The notes below the pieces were generated by a model. It saw only the letters and a program-made list of their open reading frames with translations. It was not told the DNA's origin and did not search any database. The position numbers were made by a program, and so were the translations under genes. Shown piece by piece: positions 1-5,617 of a stretch of DNA of 9,539 nt (the first letter of the stretch is position 1; the number at the start of each line of letters is the position of its first letter). Source of the DNA: Hyphomonas sp. (GTDB taxonomy: Bacteria; Pseudomonadota; Alphaproteobacteria; Caulobacterales; Hyphomonadaceae); the NCBI GenBank assembly GCA_003486945.1, contig DNFL01000097.1:1-9539 (forward strand). Reading direction: 5' to 3'.

Positions 1-1
1 C

Positions 2-1126
2 GCATGCGCCGCCGCGGCGGCGCTGGAGTCTGTGCCGCGCCGCGCGATGGGCATGCCCTGGCCATATTGGGGTGAGTTGCCAGCAACTCCGCCGCCGCCG
101 CCTAAGGCAGGAAGCGTAGGCGTCGCGGTAATCGGGCTGGGCGGCTATGCCCTCGGCAAGGCGATGCCGGGCCTTGTGGCCGCCGAAGGCACGCATGTTT
201 CGGCGGTTGTTTCCGGCAATCCCGAAAAGGCGGCGAAGGTCGCAGCGGCTTACGGCCTGCCGCAGGACGCGGTCTACAGCTATGACAATTTCGCCAGCAT
301 CGCGGCGGATGATCGGGTTGAGGCTGTCTACATCGTGTTGCCTTCGGGACTGCACGCGGACTGGACCGAGATGGCCTTTGCGGCGGGCAAGCATGTGATC
401 TGCGAGAAGCCGATGGCGCTGACTGCCGGCGAGTGCGAGCGCATGATCACGGCGGCGAACGCAGCGCAGAAGAAGCTGATGATCGCGTATCGCTGCCATT
501 TCGAACCCTACAATCTGCACGCCATGGATCTGATGCGGGAAGGGGCTGTAGGCCAGATTCTATCGATCGAGACGGCGAACTGCTATGTGGCCGGGCGCGA
601 GACTCCGGCGACCAATTGGCGGCTCGTCCGTGCACTGACGGGCGGCGGCGCGCTGGAAGATTTCGGGCTCTATGGTTTGCAAGCTGCGCTCTACTTGACG
701 GGTGAGGAGCCGATCGAAGTGCACGGCTGGACGGAGCAGCCGAAGAATGACGCGCGCTTCACGGAGATTCCTGCGACGACGCGGGCAGAGCTGCGTTTTC
801 CGTCCGGAGCGGTCACGAAGCTGGTTACTTCTTACAATATGCCGAATGCCAACCGGGTGAGTGTCATCGGATCGGCGGGAACGCTGCTTATGGACCCGGC
901 AACCGGGTATGGCGGCAACAGGATGTACCTGACACGCGGCGGCGCGACGGAGGAGCTGAAGCCCGGCGATTCCGACGTGCAGTTTGCCCGCATGCCGCAG
1001 CATTTTGCCGATGCAATCCGCAAGGACACGCCGATCCTGACGCCGGGAGAAATGGGCCTGCGTGATACGCGGATCATCGAGGCGATCTACGCGTCCGCTG
1101 AGGCCGGGCGGCCTGTCGCGCTCTGA
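2..1126 (+). CDS. Gfo/Idh/MocA oxidoreductase, glucose-fructose oxidoreductase-like (5' partial)
   Basis: This is an NAD(P)-dependent sugar oxidoreductase of the Gfo/Idh/MocA family, closest by eye to Zymomonas glucose-fructose oxidoreductase (GFOR), a periplasmic enzyme with tightly bound NADP. Residues are counted from the GTG at 32. The Rossmann start VAVIGLGGYALG is near 31-42, the CEKPMA motif with its conserved Lys is at 124-129, and YRCHFEP is at 153-159. GGGALEDFGLYGL is at 204-216, and LLMDPATGY follows further on. These match GFOR almost block for block. The frame stays open to the left edge and reads Ala-rich before a Pro-rich linker (PPPPP), as expected after a Tat-type signal. 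The GTG at 32 has only GGAG three bases upstream, too close for a good ribosome site, so the true start is probably outside the window. The stop is followed by a 78-base gap before the next gene. The fold is certain; the exact substrate is not. Confidence 0.9.
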   Translation, partial: ACAAAAALESVPRRAMGMPWPYWGELPATPPPPPKAGSVGVAVIGLGGYALGKAMPGLVAAEGTHVSAVVSGNPEKAAKVAAAYGLPQDAVYSYDNFASIAADDRVEAVYIVLPSGLHADWTEMAFAAGKHVICEKPMALTAGECERMITAANAAQKKLMIAYRCHFEPYNLHAMDLMREGAVGQILSIETANCYVAGRETPATNWRLVRALTGGGALEDFGLYGLQAALYLTGEEPIEVHGWTEQPKNDARFTEIPATTRAELRFPSGAVTKLVTSYNMPNANRVSVIGSAGTLLMDPATGYGGNRMYLTRGGATEELKPGDSDVQFARMPQHFADAIRKDTPILTPGEMGLRDTRIIEAIYASAEAGRPVAL

Positions 1127-1130
1127 GGAA

Positions 1131-1149
1131 TTGGCAGCATGGTTGCCAA
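1131..1149. repeat. 6-bp inverted repeat TTGGCA-N7-TGCCAA after the oxidoreductase
   Basis: TTGGCA at 1131-1136 is the exact reverse complement of TGCCAA at 1144-1149, with a 7-base spacer. It starts four bases after the oxidoreductase stop. No T-run follows, so it is a poor intrinsic terminator. Its right arm overlaps the possible -35 box at 1143-1148, which makes an operator role possible but unproven. Confidence 0.4.
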
Positions 1150-1170
1150 AGGGGCCTATGCAACTGTAAA
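1143..1170 (+). promoter_or_regulatory. possible sigma-70-type promoter for the MAPEG-prfA gene group
   Basis: TTGCCA at 1143-1148 matches TTGACA at 5 of 6 positions. TGTAAA at 1165-1170 matches TATAAT at 4 of 6, and the spacer is 16 bases. Transcription would start near 1177, about 28 bases before the MAPEG start codon. This is the only sizeable gap upstream of the four-gene group, which supports a promoter somewhere here. The call rests on hexamer matching by eye. Confidence 0.3.
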
Positions 1171-1204
1171 AACTCCCCAATAACAATCAGTTGGGAGGCT
1201 GATC

Positions 1205-1633
1205 ATGGAAGCGTTCGAATTCCTGAAACCCGTGCTGGCGCTGGTCATCTGGACCTGCGTGATGTGGATCTGGATGTATGCCCTGCGCCTGCCGGCGTTC
1301 AACAAGGCCGGGATCAAGCCGGACGATGCGCGCCATCCGGGCACCTATTCGGACAAACTGCCGCCGACCGTTCGCTCCGCCGCTGACAACTACAACCACC
1401 TGCATGAGCAGCCGACGATCTTTTATGCCCTGATGTTCTTCATCGCGCTGACAGGCGGGGCAGATTCCACGGCGAACATGGTGGCCTGGGCCTATGTGGG
1501 CCTGCGCATCGTGCACAGCTTCGTTCAGGTCGTGGTTGGCAAGGTGGCGCTGCGCTTCCTCGTGTTCACGCTGGGCACGTTCTGCCTGTTCTTCCTGGCG
1601 GGCCGGGAAGCCCTTCGGGTGTTTGCAGGCTAG
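1205..1633 (+). CDS. MAPEG family integral membrane protein
   Basis: A 142-residue membrane protein of the MAPEG superfamily, which includes microsomal glutathione transferase and eicosanoid enzymes. Four hydrophobic segments are visible at about 8-28, 70-85, 92-110 and 114-134. The family signature is clear: [15 protein letters not shown] at 62-76 carries the conserved Asn, Glu and Pro, and [10 protein letters not shown] at 99-108 carries the Arg and His of the later helix. Length is normal for small bacterial members. The ATG is preceded by GGGAGG at 1193-1198 with six bases between, a strong ribosome site that fixes the start. It lies 43 bases before prfA on the same strand and is probably cotranscribed. 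Bacterial MAPEG proteins of this type mostly lack a known substrate. A glutathione-linked detoxification role is plausible by family, but nothing in the sequence demonstrates it. Confidence 0.9.
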   Translation: MEAFEFLKPVLALVIWTCVMWIWMYALRLPAFNKAGIKPDDARHPGTYSDKLPPTVRSAADNYNHLHEQPTIFYALMFFIALTGGADSTANMVAWAYVGLRIVHSFVQVVVGKVALRFLVFTLGTFCLFFLAGREALRVFAG

Positions 1634-1663
1634 GCAGGCTTCCAAGCCGCACGAAACCGGATT

Positions 1664-1669
1664 AAAGGG
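1664..1669 (+). promoter_or_regulatory. ribosome binding site that fixes the prfA start
   Basis: AAAGGG lies seven bases before the ATG at 1677. The reading frame stays open upstream to 1494, inside the MAPEG gene. However, only the ATG at 1677 has a good ribosome site and gives the normal release factor 1 N-terminus and length. Confidence 0.75.
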
Positions 1670-1676
1670 CGCCGTC

Positions 1677-2753
1677 ATGGCATCCCTCTCCCTTTCGCGC
1701 CTCCAGCAGGTCATCGACCGGTTCGAGGAGGTCGAGGCCCGCATGGGCGCGACCTCCGATTCCGCAGAGATTATCGCGCTGTCGAAGGAACATTCCGAAC
1801 TTCGCCCCGTGGTCACTAAGGCGCGCGAGCTGCTGGCGGCGCGCCAGGGCCTCTCTGACTCCGAAGCGCTGGCCGCTTCCGGCGACAAGGAAATGGCCGA
1901 ACTCGCGCGGATGGAGATCGGGGAGCTGAAGGAACGCCTACCGGATCTCGAGCAGGAAATGCAGATCCTGCTCCTGCCCAAGGATGTCGATGACAAGGCA
2001 AACATCGTGCTCGAAGTGCGCGCGGGCACAGGCGGCGACGAGGCGGCGCTTTTCGCGGGCGACCTGTTCCGGATGTATTCGCGCTACGCGCAGCTGATGG
2101 GGTGGAAGGTCGAGGTCGTCGATGCCTCCGAGGGCGAGGCGGGTGGATACAAGGAAATCATCGCCAACGTTTCCGGCGACGGCGTGTTCGGCCGGATGAA
2201 ATGGGAAAGCGGCGTGCACCGTGTTCAGCGTGTGCCGGCGACCGAGACGCAGGGGCGTATACATACATCAGCGGCGACGGTGGCGGTTCTGCCCGCACCC
2301 GAGAACATCGAGATCGACATCCGGCCGGAAGATATCCGTATAGATACAATGCGCGCTTCGGGCGCCGGCGGACAGCACGTCAACAAGACGGACTCGGCGG
2401 TGCGCATCACGCACTTCGCCTCTGGCATCGTGGTGACGAGTTCGGAGAAGTCGCAGCACGTCAACCGCGAGAAGGCGATGGATCAGCTGAAGATCCGCCT
2501 CTACGAAAAAGAGCGCTCCGAGAAGGATGCGGCGCGGGCAGAGGCCCGCGCCTCGATGGTTGGTTCCGGTGACCGGAGCCAGAAGGTACGCACTTACAAC
2601 TACCCCGAAAACCGCGTGACCGATCACCGGATCGGCCTGACACTTTATTCGCTCGACCGGATCGTTGCGGGCGACAAGCTCAATGATGTGGTAGAAGCGC
2701 TGATCACCGAGGACCAGTCCCGCAAGCTCGCCGCTATGGAGGCGGGGGGCTGA
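1677..2753 (+). CDS. prfA: peptide chain release factor 1 (RF1)
   Basis: Cytoplasmic class I release factor that recognises UAA and UAG in the ribosomal A site and triggers hydrolysis of peptidyl-tRNA. The 358-residue product has normal RF1 length. The N-terminal part to about residue 100 is helical and charged. [13 protein letters not shown] begins at 115. The codon-recognition tripeptide Pro-Ala-Thr at 187-189 (in [10 protein letters not shown]) marks RF1 rather than RF2, which carries Ser-Pro-Phe. The catalytic GGQ is at 231-233 in [18 protein letters not shown]-terminal [14 protein letters not shown] at 308-321 is also typical. The start is set by AAAGGG seven bases upstream. The gene lies 43 bases after the MAPEG gene and 24 bases before the lipoprotein gene, and prmC, whose product methylates Gln233, follows in the same group. 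Two ATA isoleucine codons lie near the PAT and GGQ motifs. Confidence 0.98.
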   Translation: MASLSLSRLQQVIDRFEEVEARMGATSDSAEIIALSKEHSELRPVVTKARELLAARQGLSDSEALAASGDKEMAELARMEIGELKERLPDLEQEMQILLLPKDVDDKANIVLEVRAGTGGDEAALFAGDLFRMYSRYAQLMGWKVEVVDASEGEAGGYKEIIANVSGDGVFGRMKWESGVHRVQRVPATETQGRIHTSAATVAVLPAPENIEIDIRPEDIRIDTMRASGAGGQHVNKTDSAVRITHFASGIVVTSSEKSQHVNREKAMDQLKIRLYEKERSEKDAARAEARASMVGSGDRSQKVRTYNYPENRVTDHRIGLTLYSLDRIVAGDKLNDVVEALITEDQSRKLAAMEAGG

Positions 2754-2777
2754 ATCACATTTCTGGGAGGAAGCCGG

Positions 2778-3665
2778 ATGTTCTGCCGATTGATTTTTCC
2801 GATCACCCTTGCAGCCCTGGCAGCCTGTGCCAGCACACAGCCCGTTGTGCCTTCCGAGGTTTCCGGAGCGTCCGCATCCTCGATCGTGGACCTGCGTGTC
2901 ACCGGCAATCGCATTTATCTGCCAGCCAGCCTGAACGGAGTGGAAACAGAGGCGCTTCTGGATTCGGGCGCGGAATTGTCTCTGGTTGATGTGGAGTTCG
3001 CAGGGCTCACCGGCCTTGCTGCATTTGGCCATGCTGAGGCGCGCGGGACCGGGGCGGGAACGTCAGACGTTCAGTTTGCGGAAGGTGTTCGCATCGATGC
3101 GGCCGGTCTGACGCTTGCGGAACAGGTCGTTGCCATAATGGACCTGTCAGATATTTCGAAGCGGCTCGCGGGCAGTCCGCTGACACTGATCCTTGGACGG
3201 GAAGTGTTTGATGCGGGGCTCTGGCATCTTGATATTAACAATGCAGCGCTTCGCAGCCTTGCGCCGCATGATCTGCCGAAGTCCGGCGCGTTGACGCTGA
3301 CGGATGCGCACGGTATCAAGCAGCTCGACATCCTGATTGATGGCGTGCCCGTAAAAGCGGATTTCGATCTTGGAAATGGCAGCGAAGTGCTCTTGAGCCA
3401 GGAGTTCGCCGAACAAGCAGGATTGCTGAAGCCGGATAAAATTCTCGGCACAAAGGAAGGCGGCGGTGTTGGCGGGGCGATCACGCGCACCCTGGTCCGT
3501 GTCGATACGCTCGAAATCGGTGGACATGTTTTGTCCGATGTTACGGCGGCCGTTTCTCCGCAGTCGGACGGTGCGCAGGCGAATATCGGCGTCTCAGTTC
3601 TGCGGCACTTCAACTGGTTGATCGATTTTCCGGGCAACCGGGTATGGATGGAACCCTCACCGTGA
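2778..3665 (+). CDS. predicted lipoprotein with two retropepsin-like aspartyl protease lobes
   Basis: A 295-residue protein starting with a short hydrophobic signal and a lipobox, LAAC, with the lipidated Cys at 17. It is therefore probably anchored in the envelope. The rest falls into two similar halves typical of retroviral-type aspartyl proteases. Lobe 1 has ALLDSGAELSLVD (catalytic-type Asp62-Ser-Gly) and later LTLILGREVFDAGLWHLD near 136-152. Lobe 2 has ADFDLGNGSEVLLS, where Asp197-Leu-Gly replaces the usual Asp-Thr/Ser-Gly, and then IGVSVLRHFNWLIDF near 270-284. The second lobe may therefore be catalytically altered. The ATG has GGGAGG at 2765-2770, seven bases upstream. The gene starts 24 bases after prfA, and its TGA overlaps the GTG of prmC, so it is cotranscribed with the release-factor genes. 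By eye it seems a little less GC-rich than its neighbours. The aspartyl-protease fold is well supported; substrate and proteolytic activity are unknown. Confidence 0.82.
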   Translation: MFCRLIFPITLAALAACASTQPVVPSEVSGASASSIVDLRVTGNRIYLPASLNGVETEALLDSGAELSLVDVEFAGLTGLAAFGHAEARGTGAGTSDVQFAEGVRIDAAGLTLAEQVVAIMDLSDISKRLAGSPLTLILGREVFDAGLWHLDINNAALRSLAPHDLPKSGALTLTDAHGIKQLDILIDGVPVKADFDLGNGSEVLLSQEFAEQAGLLKPDKILGTKEGGGVGGAITRTLVRVDTLEIGGHVLSDVTAAVSPQSDGAQANIGVSVLRHFNWLIDFPGNRVWMEPSP

Positions 3666-4528
3666 CCGCACTGACCTATGACGCCATGATCCGTCAGGCG
3701 GCGGAGCGTTTACGGGAGGCGGGGATTGATGAGGCGCGTCCCAACGCGATGATGCTGATGCTGCATGCATTTGGCGATACGCGCGCGGCGCTGATTGCAG
3801 CGGGGGCGTCGCCGGTGCCGAAAGGTGTGGAGGAGAAATTCCTCTCTGCTGTCGAACGCCGCGTGAAGCGTGAACCGCTTCAGCACATTCTTGGCACGAC
3901 GCATTTCTACGGACTGGAGTTTCACAGCGATCCGCGCGCGTTGATCCCGCGCATCGACAGTGAGGTGGTGGCGGAGACCGCGTTGTCGCTGATCCACCGC
4001 GAGCGGGCGGAAGTGATCGCGGATCTCGGCACCGGCACCGGTTGCCTGCTGGGCGCCATACTCTGGAACCGGCCGCTGGCGGTTGGAACGGGTGTCGAGG
4101 CGGACCCGGCAGCCGCGTCGCTCGCGCGGGAAAATTTCGATGTGCTGGGTCTGGAACGGCGCGCGAGAGTATTCGAGGGGCACTGGCTGGATTGGACCGG
4201 ATGGGGCGGAGCGGACCTGATCATCAGCAATCCGCCCTACATCGCGTCTGCCGAAATCGAATCACTCGCACCGGAGGTGCGCGATCATGATCCGCATGCG
4301 GCGCTTGATGGCGGCGCCGATGGACTGAGCGCCTACCGAGAGATCATTCGCCTCGCAGGAGAGCAGATGAAGACCGGCGCCTGGCTGGTGCTGGAGATCG
4401 GCCACGACCAGCGCGCGGCAGTGCTGGCGCTGCTGGCGGCGGCGGGCTTTGCCGATATGGGACACAAGGCCGACCTTGGCGGCAATGATCGCTGTGTATG
4501 GGGCCGGGCGAAAGGCTCCGTCCGCTGA
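3662..4528 (+). CDS. prmC: peptide chain release factor N5-glutamine methyltransferase
   Basis: Cytoplasmic S-adenosylmethionine-dependent enzyme that methylates the Gln of the GGQ motif in RF1 and RF2, raising termination efficiency. From the GTG at 3662 it is 288 residues. An N-terminal helical substrate-binding domain is followed by GTTHFYGLEF and LIPRIDSE. The SAM-binding DLGTGTG is at 122-128, and the catalytic NPPY, which holds the target glutamine amide, is at 190-193. LDGGADGLSAYR, typical of PrmC, is at 215-226. The GTG overlaps the stop of the lipoprotein gene as GTGA, with GGATGGA nine bases upstream, which suggests translational coupling. An ATG at 3644 in the same frame would add six residues, and an ATG at 3686 is a shorter alternative. 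Sharing a transcript with prfA puts enzyme and substrate under common control. Confidence 0.95.
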   Translation: MTALTYDAMIRQAAERLREAGIDEARPNAMMLMLHAFGDTRAALIAAGASPVPKGVEEKFLSAVERRVKREPLQHILGTTHFYGLEFHSDPRALIPRIDSEVVAETALSLIHRERAEVIADLGTGTGCLLGAILWNRPLAVGTGVEADPAAASLARENFDVLGLERRARVFEGHWLDWTGWGGADLIISNPPYIASAEIESLAPEVRDHDPHAALDGGADGLSAYREIIRLAGEQMKTGAWLVLEIGHDQRAAVLALLAAAGFADMGHKADLGGNDRCVWGRAKGSVR

Positions 4529-4572
4529 TTTTCTGCTTGGCGCCATGGCCGATACACAGTAGAAACGAGGGC

Positions 4573-4614
4573 GAGGGGCAGACTGCCAGGACGGCAGATC
4601 ATTAACGCTGCCTC
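4573..4614 (+). other. nested inverted repeats in the prmC-DUF4167 gap
   Basis: This lies in the longest gene-free stretch, 4529-4747. Bases 4575-4581 pair with 4608-4614 (seven pairs, one G-U). Inside them, CTGCC at 4583-4587 pairs with GGCAG at 4593-4597 around a five-base loop. No T-run follows, so it is not a canonical terminator. It could fold in the prmC 3' untranslated RNA or be chance in GC-rich DNA. Apart from this and the possible promoter at 4702-4729, nothing else was recognised in the gap. Confidence 0.3.
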
Positions 4615-4701
4615 CGTTCGGGCTCGGTGGAAACGGCAACGTCCAAGACCCCCCTGGCCCCGCCTGCTAGCAAAATCTTCGGCACTATCTTCGCTCGAAA
4701 A

Positions 4702-4729
4702 TTGGCTCGCCGGTGACCGCAGGTATATG
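4702..4729 (+). promoter_or_regulatory. possible promoter for the DUF4167 gene
   Basis: TTGGCT at 4702-4707 and TATATG at 4724-4729 are separated by 16 bases, each matching the sigma-70 consensus at 4 of 6 positions. Transcription would begin near 4736. That would exclude the ATG at 4727 as a start codon and leave the ATG at 4748 with its AGGA (4735-4738) as the true start. Weak by itself, but it agrees with the start choice. Confidence 0.3.
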
Positions 4730-4747
4730 AACACAGGACAGACCTTG

Positions 4748-5443
4748 ATGAAACGCTCACGCGGGCGCAACAGGCGCTCAGGCGGCAACAACCAGCAGAA
4801 CGCGTTCAACAACCCGAACCGTCACTTTGAAAGTGTTGGCCCGGATGTAAAGATCCGCGGCTCTGCTCAGCAGGTGCTGGAGAAATACCTCCAGTATGGC
4901 CGCGACGCACAGACGAGCGGCGACCGGATTCTGTCCGAAGCCTATTTCCAGTATGCGGAGCACTACCAGCGCATCGTCGCGAAGCAGACGGAAGCCCGCA
5001 CTCAGCAGCAACAGCAGCATCAGAATCGCGGCGGCGGAAACGGCCCTCGCGATGACCGTGATCCTCGCGGTGGCCAGGACCGCGACCCGCGCGGCGGCCC
5101 GAACGAGGATGCCGTGGTGGCCGAAGAAGATGAAGGCGAGGCCGAAGTCGTGCCCGCCGTCGTCACGCGCCGCAACGAAGAGAGCGACAGCGATTCGCTG
5201 CGCGTGATCGATGCGGATGATGACGGCGAAGAGGCTGAAGCCAGCGCGCCAGCAGAGCCGGAAGGCCGCCCGGACCGCGAGCGCGGCAATCGCCGCGGCG
5301 GTCGCAAGCCCTACCGTGCTCGTGACGATCGTCCGGCCCGTGAGCCGGCAGAGCCGGTTTCCGAAACAGACGGCGTCATGAAGACGCTCGCCCGCGGCCG
5401 CCGCAAGCCGGCGCCGGAAGAAAGCCCAGCCGAGCAGGACTAG
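4748..5443 (+). CDS. DUF4167 domain-containing protein
   Basis: Function unknown. The 231-residue product opens with a very basic stretch, MKRSRGRNRRSGG. The conserved DUF4167 core follows at about 25-80, with GPDVKIRGSAQQVLEKYLQYGRDAQ and AYFQYAEHYQRIV as its recognisable blocks. The remainder looks disordered: Gln-rich (QQQQQ at 86-90), two DRDPRGG units at 103-109 and 111-117, an acidic region around 119-172, and a basic RGNRRGGRKPYR near 179-190. RGG-like ends around a small helical core suggest nucleic-acid or RNP binding, but that is inference. An in-frame ATG at 4727 would add seven residues. The ATG at 4748 is preferred because AGGA lies nine bases upstream and the N-terminus fits the family. 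A strong terminator follows, and clpB comes 174 bases later on the same strand, an arrangement I recognise from other alphaproteobacteria. Confidence 0.88.
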   Translation: MKRSRGRNRRSGGNNQQNAFNNPNRHFESVGPDVKIRGSAQQVLEKYLQYGRDAQTSGDRILSEAYFQYAEHYQRIVAKQTEARTQQQQQHQNRGGGNGPRDDRDPRGGQDRDPRGGPNEDAVVAEEDEGEAEVVPAVVTRRNEESDSDSLRVIDADDDGEEAEASAPAEPEGRPDRERGNRRGGRKPYRARDDRPAREPAEPVSETDGVMKTLARGRRKPAPEESPAEQD

Positions 5444-5470
5444 GTAGACTTCCTGAGACAAGATGACAGT

Positions 5471-5503
5471 GCCCCGCCCCACAAAGGCGGGGCGTTTCAT
5501 TTG
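5471..5503 (+). terminator. intrinsic terminator after the DUF4167 gene
   Basis: GCCCCGCC at 5471-5478 pairs perfectly with GGCGGGGC at 5486-5493 around a seven-base loop, and the T-rich GTTTCATTT follows. It begins 27 bases after the DUF4167 stop. It should separate that transcript from clpB, implying that clpB has its own promoter. Confidence 0.85.
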
Positions 5504-5513
5504 CGCAAGACGG

Positions 5514-5542
5514 CTTGCAGGTGGGCGGCGGCCTTCCCAAAT
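5514..5542 (+). promoter_or_regulatory. possible RpoH (sigma-32) heat-shock promoter of clpB
   Basis: CTTGCAG at 5514-5520 carries the CTTG core of the sigma-32 -35 element. TCCCAAAT at 5535-5542 resembles CCCCATNT, with mismatches at the first and sixth positions. The spacer of 14 bases is within the known range. It lies between the terminator and clpB, where a promoter is needed, and clpB is a classical RpoH target. Transcription would start near 5549. No CIRCE element was seen. Confidence 0.4.
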
Positions 5543-5553
5543 CCAGCCGGTGA

Positions 5554-5577
5554 TGGGCTGCCGCTGAGCGGGGCCCA
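5554..5577 (+). other. GC-rich hairpin in the clpB leader
   Basis: TGGGC at 5554-5558 pairs with GCCCA at 5573-5577, followed by a T-G wobble (5559/5572). After a bulged G at 5560, CCGC at 5561-5564 pairs with GCGG at 5568-5571 around a TGA loop. If transcription starts near 5549 the hairpin would sit at the 5' end of the mRNA. It does not involve the ribosome site and has no T-run. Confidence 0.45.
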
Positions 5578-5617
5578 GACGAATGACTTCAATCTGCCTT
5601 TCAGAAGGGGATGACCC

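Noticed and set aside
560..1186. 208-codon minus-strand open frame opposite the oxidoreductase
   Set aside because: It lies opposite a clear Gfo/Idh/MocA gene, has no recognisable domain, and is the usual antisense shadow in GC-rich coding DNA.
1625..1648. GCAGGCT direct repeat (1625-1631 and 1634-1640) and a small GGCT/AGCC hairpin after the MAPEG stop
   Set aside because: Seven-base repeats and a four-pair stem are expected by chance at this GC content, and no T-run follows.
1494..1676. N-terminal extension of prfA into the MAPEG gene
   Set aside because: The extra 61 codons do not resemble any RF1 sequence. The ATG at 1677 with AAAGGG gives the normal length.
2268..3032. 254-codon minus-strand open frame across prfA and the lipoprotein gene
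   Set aside because: It crosses two well-supported plus-strand genes and their gap. Its composition is rich in Arg, His and Cys without any motif.
4984..5020. CAG-rich triplet run in the DUF4167 gene as a microsatellite
   Set aside because: CAG and CAA codons are mixed over only five glutamines, too short and irregular for a slippage repeat.
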